From assembly GCF_050015995.1 (NCBI RefSeq), contig NZ_JBNHEP010000099.1, positions 73,066-137,065 on the forward strand: DNA of 64,000 bases. Direction: 5' to 3'. A program made the translations under genes and the position numbers. The notes below the pieces were generated by a model, which made no database searches, was not told where the DNA came from, and saw only the letters and a list, made by a program, of their open reading frames with translations. Positions 27,845 through 37,412 of this stretch are shown one piece after another. This stretch comes from Trichodesmium sp050015995. GTDB lineage: Bacteria; Cyanobacteriota; Cyanobacteriia; Cyanobacteriales; Microcoleaceae. The number at the start of each line of letters is the position of its first letter. Position 1 is the first letter of the stretch.

Positions 27845-28759
27845 TTAAGCAGAAATTTTAACTTCTTTTACAGTATTTACTTCTGAATTATTTTTTTGAC
27901 CATTGCCAGGAGGAATTAATTGAATTGATAGACCTTCTCTTGCCATCAAACTATTAGGAAATTTTTCAGCTACTTGCTCTCCCACCTTATCTAAAAATTC
28001 ATCATTGTGCAGGGGGTCATGGTGAAAAATCACCAATTTTTTGACTTGAGCTGCTTTAGCAATTTTTACAGCCTCCTGCCAAGTAGAATGGCCCCAGCCT
28101 ATTTTACTAGATTTTTCCGAGTAATATTCTTCATCTGTATAGGTTGCGTCGTAGATTAACACATCTGCTTGACGAGCCAAAAATAAAACATTTTCATCAA
28201 GACGATCGGGAAAATGTTCTGTGTCTGAAACATAAGCTGCAGAATATCCTTGCCAGTTGACACGATATCCTACTGCTTCTCCTGGATGGTTAAGCAAAGC
28301 ATTTTCGATAAGTACATCATCAATTTTAATTGACTTACCTATTTCCAGATCGAAAAATTTGAGTTCAGCACCCATAATTTGCAGAGGTACCGGAAAATTA
28401 GGGTTGAGCATCTGGTCATTAAGTCTTTGTTGAATAGTAGCTCCATTAGGAGCAACTGGCCCATATATACGGAAACGATTACTTTTAACAAAGGCAGGTG
28501 CAAAAAAGGGAAAACCTTGAATGTGGTCCCAGTGGGAGTGAGTGAATAACATATGGGCATCTATTGGCATTTGAGACAGAAGGGATTGACCCAAAACTCG
28601 TAGGCCAGTACCACCATCAAAGATGAAGCGATGTCCACCAACTCGCATTTCTAAACAAGGTGTGTTGCCTCCATATCTGACTGTTTCTGTGCCTGGGCAA
28701 GCAATACTGCCTCTTACGCCCCAAAATTGAATTGTGAATTGATTTTGTTTAACCGACAT
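27845..28759 (-). CDS. MBL-fold metallo-hydrolase
   Basis: 304 aa. It starts with the typical FTIQFWGVRGSIACPGTETVRYGGNTPCLEM. It has the metal motif HSHWDH (in MLFTHSHWDHIQGFPFF), a further His in ENALLNHPGEAVGYRV, the Asp in AAYVSDTEH and a terminal LVIFHHDP. This matches the cyclic-phosphodiesterase/RNase Z-like subgroup that begins with WGVRGS. The substrate is not known. It is next to ribF on the same strand but separated by ~90 bp; a link is not implied. Confidence 0.9.
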   Translation of the reverse strand: MSVKQNQFTIQFWGVRGSIACPGTETVRYGGNTPCLEMRVGGHRFIFDGGTGLRVLGQSLLSQMPIDAHMLFTHSHWDHIQGFPFFAPAFVKSNRFRIYGPVAPNGATIQQRLNDQMLNPNFPVPLQIMGAELKFFDLEIGKSIKIDDVLIENALLNHPGEAVGYRVNWQGYSAAYVSDTEHFPDRLDENVLFLARQADVLIYDATYTDEEYYSEKSSKIGWGHSTWQEAVKIAKAAQVKKLVIFHHDPLHNDEFLDKVGEQVAEKFPNSLMAREGLSIQLIPPGNGQKNNSEVNTVKEVKISA

Positions 28760-28884
28760 GAGTTTTATCGCAGAATTTCTTCAGTGAGTCCATCAAGGAG
28801 ATTTTATTGATGAGTCAAGTTTTTGCCACTAAATGGCTTAGCCTTAAGAATAAATATGTATACTTAAATAGTATTTTAACTGTT

Positions 28885-29562
28885 ATCTTCCTTGACATAC
28901 TCCCGACATCAAATCACAGATTATGATGCGGGATTCTTATCATTGATAATTCTACGCTCATAAAGACAACTTAGATTAGCAATATTGCTATCACGTGCTC
29001 CAGAGGTCTGACTCTCCCCTAGCTTTCAGGTTTACCCCAGTTTCCGTTAGCGCAGCTCCTCTGCAAGAGGCAGTTCTGCAGGAAAGGAGGCGTACCCCTC
29101 GGTACTTTTGACTATTACTCCTAGCATTTCTAATCCCTTTGCTAGAATCTTCCTGGCTGCCTTGTGGTCACGGTCTGGAATATACTTGCAATGCGGAAAT
29201 TTGTGAGTTCTTACTGAGAGTGATTTTTTGACAGTTTGAGGACAATTTGAACACTTGCTAGTTGTGAACAAAGCTTTTGCAAGTCATTGCGCAAGAGGTT
29301 TTTATTATCCATCCAATAACGCAAACAACTGTTTCTGATGAACTGACCTGTAACAATCATTTCATCTAAGACTTTGTAATAGAGTTGTCGCTAAATAGAG
29401 GGAAAAAATCACTCAAACCTAGACAGAGCAATAATTCTGGGTACTTTTATTTGCTAATAGTTATAATCCTTACAGGACAAGGCTTTCGGGAATTTTTAAG
29501 CTTATAAAGCGACAAGTCTAATGATTTTGACTGCCTTTTGGTTTAGCCTCAATTACTAGCAA
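28885..29562 (-). pseudogene. TnpB element, internally deleted and MITE-interrupted
   Basis: From a TTG at 29562 with aaggag upstream, the minus strand reads LLVIEAKPKGSQNH, is cut by the TTGTCGCT MITE (29382-29518), and resumes as YKVLDEMIVTGQFIRNSCLRYWMDNKNLLRNDLQKLC. It then jumps directly to the C-terminal zinc ribbon (KCSNCPQTVKKSLSVRTHKFPHCKYIPDRDHKAARKILAKGLEMLG, ending at 29047), so the RuvC core has been deleted. One zinc-ribbon Cys is changed (C..C-P). The ctt-gacatactccc block near 28890 resembles the right end of such elements. It is not functional. Confidence 0.8.
29380..29520. mobile_element. MITE, TTGTCGCT family, copy 2, inside tnpB
   Basis: A 137-bp element (29382-29518) is bounded by TA at 29380-29381 and 29519-29520. 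Removing it with one TA joins the tnpB frame exactly as GSQNHYYKVLDEM. Same TIR and same length as 22199-22335. Confidence 0.85.
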
Positions 29563-29920
29563 TTTATGATTAACTCCTTAGTTAGATTTATATGGGGGTA
29601 AACTATTAATATTTGTACATCATTGTAGCATTGAACCACAATAATATACTCATTATTCATCCAGGCACGCCTATCAAAGATTATAGTGTTGGCCTTCTGA
29701 TGATTTCAGGTAATTTACTATCATTGAGGCACTAATTTCACTCACTTTGTTTTGATTAGGTATGTTCAATAATTAATAATTAACAATTAATAATTAATAA
29801 TTACCTCTTCTTATAACAGATAGGATTTGCGCTCAAGGAATTTTTTTTCTTGTCTTGGTCGATTGTATATGGCGCACTTCAGAGCGGTTCTACATTGAGA
29901 GTGAAACCTCGCCATCCCAT

Positions 29921-30093
29921 CCTAGTGCCGTGTCAAGACTAAAATTGTGGGTGTTTGAGCGAGCAACCTAGAAGACCTATCCCTCAACCCTTCTCCTGTG
30001 AGCATAGAGGACTGCTCCCCGTTCCCTTGCAGGGAAGGGGGTTGGGGGGTTAGGTTTTTTAACCCACATTTTCAAGCTTGACACGCCACTAGG
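29921..30093. mobile_element. MITE, CCTAGTGCCGTGTCAAG family, copy 1
   Basis: The ends cctagtgccgtgtcaag and cttgacacgccactagg are inverted for ~30 bases (continuing through actaaaattgtgggt / aacccacattttcaag). The core includes gaagggggttggggggttagg. A related copy lies at 39538-39702. Confidence 0.8.
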
Positions 30094-30484
30094 TCATGCT
30101 CCGCGATTCAAGTCGCTCCGCTTTAATGCGCGTTATGCGGGGTGCTAAACTACCGCTCTCTTGGTCGATTGGATATGGCTAGGTTTCCTCAGGATCTCTC
30201 GAGCGCTTTTTCTCCATGAATGGAGAGGCTTTATACCTGAATTTTTCAGTAATAGTATCAGCTTGGGAATATTGAAAAGGCCACATTTTGGGATAGTGTT
30301 TATGGTTCTAGTTTACCCCTTGCAAGAATAAGATTAGCAAGTATTTTGGTGAGAATTAGGTTAGTTTGGCAATGGTGGAATCTCAGGTTATTTCTAGCAG
30401 TTGACCTTGTTTTTGACTCAATTTTAATCAAGCCTCTGACTGTTTCAATTTAGTTTGACCCTCAACTAGAATTATTAATTGTTT

Positions 30485-30694
30485 CTAGTGGTTTGTTTCA
30501 TTAGTTCTGAAGGGTTGTAATTTGTCACAACAACTTATTATTTATAATTTAATAATTTGCTTACCCATCAAAATTAATGAAAAGGACTACTAGTGGTTTG
30601 TTTCATTAGTTCTGAAGGGTTGTAATTTGTCACAACAACTTATTATTTATAATTTAATAATTTGCTTACCCATCAAAATTAATGAAAAGGACTA
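30485..30694. repeat. tandem pair of 105-bp TIR elements
   Basis: Two head-to-tail copies (30485-30589 and 30590-30694) look identical by eye and are followed by ctagta. Each copy starts ctagtggtttgtttcatta and ends taatgaaaaggactacta, an imperfect inverted repeat, so the unit is itself a MITE-like element. A tandem array could come from insertion next to itself or from unequal exchange. Confidence 0.85.
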
Positions 30695-31255
30695 CTAGTA
30701 CGGTGTCTAGACTAAAATGATGAGTCAATAATTTAATAATGTTTATTTCACAAGTTTATTAGCAATTGCCTTTTAATATTTTTGGTTAATCTAAAGCTCC
30801 TGGAATTGATATTACCTTCACAAAGTATAGCAACCTTAAATGATTTTAAGATTTACGCAAGGACACTATATTTATAAGTATTTAGCAATAAAAATGAAGG
30901 AGGGAGCAGATTTGTTGTGGATAGCTAAGGCGATCTTATTTGCTTTCCCCAATAGTTTTAATTCTAGCTCAGTATCTCAATTTGCGGTTTTCATTAATAT
31001 AGACCACAATCAGAAGATATGTAACTTTTTAAAGTTTACCCATATTTATATTGTTTCTGTTAGCCAAATTAAATATTGCCTATAACTAATTAGGTTGTGG
31101 TGTACAATTAGTAATATTTTCAGAAAAAGTCAAGCAGGCTGGTAATTACTATTCCTTGAAAAGGAGGAAATTATAACATAAAAATGTTCCCTAATTTCTA
31201 CCTGAATCACGAGTGAGCATCAAATGACTACAAGTAATTATAGTTTTCTAACAAA

Positions 31256-32911
31256 TTACCAAGTCACCCGATCGCTTAATTTGTCTAACATTTTAGGTCC
31301 AATTCCAGATACTCGATCTAGGTCTGCTAAAGATGTAAAGGGTTTATTTTTTCGAGCTTTAATAATTCGCTCTGCTAATTTAGGTCCGACGCCAGGCAAT
31401 GTTTCTAATTCTTCAGCACTAGAAGTATTTAGATTAATTTTCTTGTTAGTATCTATTACCGAAGTTTCAGTTTCTGTTAATCGATCACCACATTCTTGTT
31501 TTTGTATCTCAACTTTTTTCATCAACCAGGATGGTATACCCATAGTTGCTGTTTGATAAAGTCTTTGAAATTCACGGTCAAAATGAGCTGCTACTGTGGA
31601 ATTTTCTATTACTAATAAAGTTTCATCATTGTTCTGATTAGCTGCTTCAGTCCAATTATGAGAACCAGTAATTACAATGGAATTATCAATAATTCCAAAT
31701 TTGTGATGGAGGCGATCGCCAGGAGGTAAGTTAGGTACGCCTACTGTAGATATTGGTTTTTGCCAAGTACGATTATCAGTTTCATATTTACATTTATTTG
31801 CTAGGGCAATTCCCATCATATCTAATCCTTCACTATAGTAACGATAAGCAAAACTAGGGTCAATTAAACCTTGGATTAAGACTCCTTGTAGGGATTTATT
31901 TTCTAGGGTATTAACTAATGGTTGTGATGAAAATACAAATAGGGATAAATTAATAGATGTTTGTGCTTTTTCTAATGTTTGATTAATTAAACCATTGACA
32001 CTTTTTTGCCAAGATTGACTATTAGAAATAGGAGAAAATTTTACTGCAACTTTTGTATCGCCAACCAATACTTGCTTCACAGATCTAAATGGTTTTTTTA
32101 CGCCAAATTTACTATCTGGTTTACCTCCAGGACCATCTCCCCATAAGATATTAAATTCTTCTGTGAATAGTTCAGCTAATTCAAAACTTTCTATTTTTAA
32201 AAGATTATTAGCATTTCCTCGACTCAGGGGTTCTGAAAAATCCCCATGAATACCACTGGTAGTAAAATTAGCCGACGTAACAATAATAGTTTGACCATCC
32301 ACAACTAGAAATTTGTGGTGCATCAGACCACTACCCTTAGAACCATCAGCAGTATCATCAATCAAGGGAACTCCTGCATTACTTAAAATTATTAGAGCAT
32401 CTCTACGATTAATTTCATCTTGACTAATATCACCATCCATGTTAATGTCAGCCATCTGAATAAATTCATTGTAGCGATTGCGCTCTCGTTCAGACATTTG
32501 AGCGACCTCAGATGGACTAAAACTTCTCCAGGGACGATTGTAGGTATTTTCAATAATAACTCGCACTTTCACCCCAGCTTGATACCGTTCGGCCAAAGCT
32601 TGAGCAATGGCTGGTAAACGTAACTCTTGAACCGCCACATCTACACTAGAAGTAGCATCAGCAATAGTATTAACAATTATTTCTTCGAGATTTTCTCCCA
32701 GTCGGGTTTGCTGACGTAGGGGTTCAGTATATCTTGAAGCTTGGGATTGATTAAAGTAAGATTTAATTAAGGGGTCTTGTGGCAATGGGGATACAGGAGG
32801 AACCAACTGCTGAGGTTGATTCAGACAAGCAGTTAGGCTAAAAGCCAATAGTAAAACATAGCCAAAGCACTGTTGAATAGAAGAAAATGGTACTGATATT
32901 AGCAAAGTCAA
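31256..32911 (-). CDS. secreted phospholipase D-like nuclease with ComEA-type HhH tail
   Basis: 551 aa. The N-terminus is a lipoprotein-like signal (LLLAFSLTACLNQP). Two PLD domains follow, each with an HxK motif: MHHKFLVVDGQTIIVTSANFT (first) and HHKFGIIDNSIVITGSHNWTEAANQNNDETLLVIEN (second). The first contains an inserted dockerin/EF-like loop, DINMDGDISQDE. Residues ~488-551 are a double helix-hairpin-helix (KINLNTSSAEELETLPGVGPKLAERIIKARKNKPF...GIGPKMLDKL), as in the DNA-uptake protein ComEA. It is likely an envelope-tethered phosphodiesterase that binds extracellular or incoming DNA. It stands alone. Confidence 0.9.
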   Translation of the reverse strand: MTLLISVPFSSIQQCFGYVLLLAFSLTACLNQPQQLVPPVSPLPQDPLIKSYFNQSQASRYTEPLRQQTRLGENLEEIIVNTIADATSSVDVAVQELRLPAIAQALAERYQAGVKVRVIIENTYNRPWRSFSPSEVAQMSERERNRYNEFIQMADINMDGDISQDEINRRDALIILSNAGVPLIDDTADGSKGSGLMHHKFLVVDGQTIIVTSANFTTSGIHGDFSEPLSRGNANNLLKIESFELAELFTEEFNILWGDGPGGKPDSKFGVKKPFRSVKQVLVGDTKVAVKFSPISNSQSWQKSVNGLINQTLEKAQTSINLSLFVFSSQPLVNTLENKSLQGVLIQGLIDPSFAYRYYSEGLDMMGIALANKCKYETDNRTWQKPISTVGVPNLPPGDRLHHKFGIIDNSIVITGSHNWTEAANQNNDETLLVIENSTVAAHFDREFQRLYQTATMGIPSWLMKKVEIQKQECGDRLTETETSVIDTNKKINLNTSSAEELETLPGVGPKLAERIIKARKNKPFTSLADLDRVSGIGPKMLDKLSDRVTW

Positions 32912-33342
32912 TAACCTATTACTTCATCTAAAAAAAATTGCTCTAAAACGTAAACGCAAGAGCAATTTAATTATAGTACCCACCAGAGCGGTTAGAACAT
33001 TCTCGCACTTCTCAAATTTATTCGTGCTGCTTTCTTTAACTTCTAACTTCTAACTTCTAACTTCTGACTTAAATTATATAGGCTTCCTGACAAAGTATGA
33101 TCTATAGTAAGCTACGGTGTGGGCTGTAGGTTAAATATTTCTCAATGTTAATTCTACCGAAATTTGAGCAAGTAATGAATTTTTAGGATTGTGCCATAAT
33201 AGCCGATAATTTAAAGTTATAGTTAACTTAAATTTTGCTTTCTGTAGAGATGTTTTCTGTATTGTCCATTTGCTATGCTATTGAGAAGTAAGAATGATAG
33301 CCAAAACTGAGAGAACCTAGTGAGAACTAACTTTGCTGTTTT
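32912..33342. other. spacer with dispersed repeat and ttctaac heptamers
   Basis: 32974-33070 resembles 46885-47030: tatag....caccagag.g.ttag, then tctcaaattta, then an acttcta/acttctg heptamer tract (33040-33069). No gene is seen. Confidence 0.5.
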
Positions 33343-33741
33343 ATGCCGAAAAGAAAAAGGACTTTTCCGTGTGGCCATAAAGGATATGGGAGAAAATGCC
33401 ATCGCTGTGAACAAGAGCAAATGGTACAGCAAAGAGTTGACGAACAAATAGCGGAAAAACGAGAGAAAAAGTTAGAGTGGGAAGCTTCCTTCGATGGTGA
33501 TTTGATAGACTTGAAGGGTCTACCAGACTATGTAGTAGTTAAAGCTAGAACAATTATTTCTGGATTAAATAATCATCAAAGCTATCGGGAATTTGGAGGT
33601 AAACGACTCCGCCACAATCGTTTTATTGTGAGTATACCTGTTACCCGAAACTATAGAATGATTTGTCAAGATTATGGGAGTTTTGTTGTACCACAGAAGG
33701 TGATGTCCCATGAAGATTATAATGTTTGTAAACCTAAGTAG
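33343..33741 (+). CDS. small zinc-finger protein with ParE/RelE-like C-terminus
   Basis: 132 aa. The N-terminal treble-clef-like motif is FPCGHKGYGRKCHRC (Cys-His-Cys-Cys). A charged helix (EQEQMVQQRVDEQIAEKREKKLEW) follows. The C-terminal half (LPDYVVVKARTIISGLNNHQSYREFGGKRLRHNRFIVSIPVTRNYRMICQDYG) has the pattern of a RelE/ParE fold (helix, KRL..N.F.VSIP.TRNYRMI). It may bind RNA or the ribosome. No antitoxin partner is adjacent, so a classical toxin-antitoxin role is not supported. Related zinc-binding proteins of unknown function occur in cyanobacteria. Confidence 0.75.
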   Translation: MPKRKRTFPCGHKGYGRKCHRCEQEQMVQQRVDEQIAEKREKKLEWEASFDGDLIDLKGLPDYVVVKARTIISGLNNHQSYREFGGKRLRHNRFIVSIPVTRNYRMICQDYGSFVVPQKVMSHEDYNVCKPK

Positions 33742-34520
33742 TTGGTGCCACTACGGGGTAGTAAAAAGGTAAAAGTATTGATTAATAAGGCTCCGAGTAT
33801 TTTGTAACTAGTGGATTATTTCCAAAGTTCTACATTAGTAATTGTTTGGAATTGAAAAGTCAAAGGTTCAGCACCATTACAAAATTGTTTATCTATCCTA
33901 ATTTGATGTGAGCCATACAGTATAATAAATTCATTCTGATAAAATGTGTAATTAATTTTGTCTACCTGCTTAGAAGTATCAGAGAATATTTGAGAAGTTT
34001 AAAAGTATATATAGCATTTACATTTATTGAGCAATTCAACCATCAGATATAATAGGGAAGAATGGAAAGTAATCAGAGAATTTTTATTGTAGATAAAAAT
34101 GAAAATATACTTTCAAAACTTATATGGAAACCCTATATATTGCAAATTTTCAAGTTGACATAAATAATTAAATAAAAATTAGTAATTTGGGCAATTATTA
34201 AGCTAAAATAAATCTCCATAAAAAACGATAAAATTATGGAATAAGACCTACTCATTCAGAATAGGTAAAGTCGGAGTAATTCAGTTTTATCTGAACCAAA
34301 ATTCAAAAATTGATCTAGAGTTATTGCCTGACTAAAATTTAATTTTTGGAGATATTTAAAACCAAATAAGTATAGCGCTACGCAAATAGGTTAGGACATT
34401 TATAAATCCTCAAATCCTTTGATAGTCTCCTGTTCCCTGTTCCCTGTTCCCTATTCCCTAGCGCGTAGCGCTATAACTATAATTTCGACAAAATTAGCAT
34501 AAGAAAACAAACCGACAAAA
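33742..34520. other. spacer upstream of cysteine desulfurase
   Basis: No gene is recognised in ~780 bp. It includes the MITE at 34371-34475, ending 45 bp before the desulfurase start, so any nearby promoter must lie in or just after the element. Confidence 0.4.
34371..34475. mobile_element. MITE, TATAGCGCTACGC family
   Basis: The 105-bp element has ends tatagcgctacgc and gcgtagcgctata, a perfect 13-bp inverted repeat with terminal TA. The core holds ccctgtt heptamers. Confidence 0.75.
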
Positions 34521-35702
34521 ATGATGCAAATTTATCTAGACTATAGTGCCACAACACCAACAAGACCAGAAGCGATCGCTTTTATGCAGCAAGTTTTTAC
34601 CCAACAATGGGGTAATCCATCTAGCTTACATACATGGGGCCAAAGGTCGGCAACATTAGTGGAAAGGGCAAGAATAAAAGTAGCAAATCTTCTTAATACA
34701 GTCCCAGAATCAATTATTTTTACTTCTGGGGGAACAGAAGCTGATAATATGGCAATAATGGGTGTAGCACGTTGCTATGGAAAACCCCAACATATAATTA
34801 TCTCTAGTGTAGAACATTCTGCTATTTCAGAACCAGCAAAAATGCTAGAAAACTGGGGTTGGCAAGTGACAAGATTACCTGTGGATAGACAAGGAAGGGT
34901 AAATCCTCAACAACTACAAGCTGCATTACAACCGAATACAGTTTTAGTTTCAATAATTTATGGCCAAAGTGAAGTTGGCACTCTCCAATCTATTGCAGAA
35001 TTAGGTAATATTTGTCGTTCTCATGGGGTTTTGTTTCATACTGATGCAGTTCAGGTGGTTGGGCGTTTACCAGTAGATGTACAAAAACTGCCAGTAGATT
35101 TGTTGTCTTTATCTAGTCATAAGATTTATGGTCCTCAAGGTGCAGGGGCACTTTATATACGAGAGGGTGTGGAGTTAGTCCCTTTATTGGGTGGTGGAGG
35201 CCAAGAGATGAAGTTACGTTCTGGTACTCAAGCAGTAGCAGCGATCGCTGGTTTTGGTTTAGCGGCAGAATTAGCTAATGAAGAGATAGCTACAGAAACA
35301 TCAAGGTTGATTAGGTTACGCGATCGCTTATTTGCAGAGATGGCAGATAGCCCTTATGTAATTTGTACTGGCGATCGATTACATAGATTACCTCATCATG
35401 TTAGTTTTTGTATTGTGCCTCCGGAAGGTGAAACAGGTGATAAGGTTACTGGTAAAACTCTAGTGCGACAATTGAACTTAGCTGGAATTGGTATTAGTGC
35501 TGGTTCAGCTTGTCATAGTGGTAAAATAGCTCCGAGTCCGATATTATTGGCAATGGGATATACTGAAGATGTGGCTATTAGGGGTATTCGTTTAACATTG
35601 GGACGAGAAACAACGGAAGCTGATATTGATTGGACGGCGATGGTACTGAAGCAAATTTTAGCAAGACTGATGCCTCAGAGATTAGCCGTTTCTAATTGCT
35701 AA
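34521..35702 (+). CDS. cysteine desulfurase (NifS/IscS family)
   Basis: 393 aa. It is a PLP enzyme that converts cysteine to alanine plus a protein-bound persulfide for Fe-S clusters and other sulfur uses. Features: IYLDYSATTPTRPEA start, TSGGTEADNMAIMGVA, VEHSAISEPAKML, SLSSHKIYGPQGAGALY (PLP lysine) and the short SAGSACHSGKIAPSP loop with the catalytic Cys. The short Cys loop fits group I (IscS/NifS). No nif or isc neighbours are present, so the specific role cannot be assigned; a second ATG one codon in is the other possible start. Confidence 0.93.
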   Translation: MMQIYLDYSATTPTRPEAIAFMQQVFTQQWGNPSSLHTWGQRSATLVERARIKVANLLNTVPESIIFTSGGTEADNMAIMGVARCYGKPQHIIISSVEHSAISEPAKMLENWGWQVTRLPVDRQGRVNPQQLQAALQPNTVLVSIIYGQSEVGTLQSIAELGNICRSHGVLFHTDAVQVVGRLPVDVQKLPVDLLSLSSHKIYGPQGAGALYIREGVELVPLLGGGGQEMKLRSGTQAVAAIAGFGLAAELANEEIATETSRLIRLRDRLFAEMADSPYVICTGDRLHRLPHHVSFCIVPPEGETGDKVTGKTLVRQLNLAGIGISAGSACHSGKIAPSPILLAMGYTEDVAIRGIRLTLGRETTEADIDWTAMVLKQILARLMPQRLAVSNC

Positions 35703-36402
35703 TATTTGGAATAGGGAACACAAAAAAACTTCAATTTTTTACACCACTACCTAAATTTGAAATATGAACAGAGAATTCAAGATTTAAGAGAGTGGATAAT
35801 AGGAAATAGTAGGAGGTATACCGTTTCACGGAAGTCAGAAGTCAAAAGTCAGAAGTCATAAGTGACATTTGAATGGCTTAAAAGTTTGATTATACAGTAA
35901 CTTCACCTTATTATTTCACATTATCAATTCCCAACTATTTGTGAAATTTTTAAAGTGGATTGGTATAATAGCAAAGTTGTGAGCAAAAGAAAAAATTCTC
36001 ATCTAGTTTCATAACTAATACCATTTTGGAAAAAGAATGTTACGAATAATAAGGACTATTAAAAGACTTTATTAAAAATGTATATTTGACGAAAAATATA
36101 AATTAAGACAGAAAAAAAAGTATCAAAACTATTCATTCTGACTCCTGACTCCTAAAAAATATTCTAGCTATTTGTAGCAAAAATTTATAAATTTGGTATA
36201 TTTTAGAAATGCTAGCTCTAAAAATAAACTAATTGGAAATAGATATTATTTGTCTAGTAGCTACAACTTTCCTAAACAGTAAAAAAAATAGTGTGTGGCA
36301 GATTATAAAAATATTATATAATTTGAGTGTTAATTTTCAATTGCAACTAAGATTGACAAAGAAAATTCAAGAGTTGTAGTCTTAAATTTCGGAGTAGATA
36401 AA
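35703..36402. other. spacer upstream of the SPFH gene
   Basis: No gene is seen in 700 bp. It holds gaagtca heptamers (~35830-35862) and a ctgactc pair (~36138). The promoter of the SPFH gene should be in the last ~150 bases. Confidence 0.4.
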
Positions 36403-37245
36403 TTGAAAAGTCAACAACAAAGTTTACAAACATTAATATTAGCAACCGTCTTATCTGTAATATTGCTAATTGGCTTTAATTCGTTTGTAATTATTAATCC
36501 CGGTCAAGCGGGTGTTCTGAGTATCTTAGGTAAAGCTAGAGATGGAGCTTTGCTAGAAGGAATTCACTTTAAACCTCCTCTTGTTTCTGAGGTTGATATA
36601 TATGATGTGACGGTGCAAAAGTTTGAAGTTCCTGGTCAAAGTTCGACAAAAGATTTACAACAATTATCTGCTAGTTTTGCCATTAACTTTCGCTTAGATC
36701 CAGTGCGGATAGTAAAAATTAGAAGAGAACAAGGCACTCTACAAAATTTGGTTGCTAAAGTAATTGCACCACAAACTCAAGAATCTTTTAAAATTGCTGC
36801 GGCTAGAAGAACTGTTGAAGAAGCTATTACAAAAAGGGTAGAATTAAAATCAGACTTTGATAATGCTTTAGGTTCTCGCTTGGAGAAATATGGAATCATT
36901 GTGTTAGATACTAGCGTGATCGATCTAACTTTTTCTCCTGAATTTGCTAGGGCAGTTGAAGATAAACAAATTGCGGAACAAAGAGCGCAAAGAGCAGTGT
37001 ATATTGCTGAGGAAGCAGAGCAAGAAGCTGAAGCAGAAATTAATCGTGCTAAGGGTAAGGCAGAAGCTCAAAAACTATTAGCTGAAACATTAAAAGCACA
37101 AGGTGGTGAGTTAGTTTTACAAAAAGAAGCGATAGAAGCTTGGAAAAAAGGTGGTTCTCAAATGCCTAAAGTTTTAATTCTTGGTAGTGAAAAGTCTCAG
37201 AACGTTCCTTTTATTTTCAATCTTAGTAATATGGATGAAAATTAG
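36403..37245 (+). CDS. SPFH/prohibitin-family membrane protein
   Basis: 280 aa from TTG (ribosome site cggag 12 nt upstream). There is one N-terminal membrane helix (~10-30, LILATVLSVILLIGFNSFVII). The SPFH domain is VIINPGQAGVLSILGKARDGALLEGIHFKPPLVSEVDIYDVTVQKFEV...NFRLDPVRIVKI. A coiled coil of Ala/Glu/Lys follows (residues ~175-240, AEQRAQRAVYIAEEAEQEAEAEINRAKGKAEAQKLLAETLKAQGG). These form large membrane ring complexes thought to scaffold membrane quality control in cyanobacteria. It stands alone. Confidence 0.92.
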   Translation: MKSQQQSLQTLILATVLSVILLIGFNSFVIINPGQAGVLSILGKARDGALLEGIHFKPPLVSEVDIYDVTVQKFEVPGQSSTKDLQQLSASFAINFRLDPVRIVKIRREQGTLQNLVAKVIAPQTQESFKIAAARRTVEEAITKRVELKSDFDNALGSRLEKYGIIVLDTSVIDLTFSPEFARAVEDKQIAEQRAQRAVYIAEEAEQEAEAEINRAKGKAEAQKLLAETLKAQGGELVLQKEAIEAWKKGGSQMPKVLILGSEKSQNVPFIFNLSNMDEN

Positions 37246-37412
37246 TAGTTAAAATAAGGAATAAGGTAAGCAGAAGAGAGTATTTAGTGAGGAATTTGAT
37301 TTGAACTGAATACTCTCAAATTTTGTCAGCCATCAGCAGAATCTTAACTATAGAAAACCTGAAATAATTTTGTTGAGTTAGGTATTTCTGCGTTAAGCTA
37401 GGGAAAGTTCAG

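Larger units (their letters stand above)
29563..31255. other. gene-free MITE field
   Basis: About 1.7 kb without a supported gene. It contains the element at 29921-30093, the tandem 105-bp pair at 30485-30694, a lone left end of the TAGT.CG.GTC family near 30697 and a lone TACAGCG-type end near 30982. An 81-codon frame at 30840 overlaps such ends and has no family features. Confidence 0.6.

Noticed and set aside
30840..31085. An 81-codon open frame on the plus strand
   Set aside because: It starts in sequence resembling a MITE end (atttacgcaaggacacta) and has no family features.
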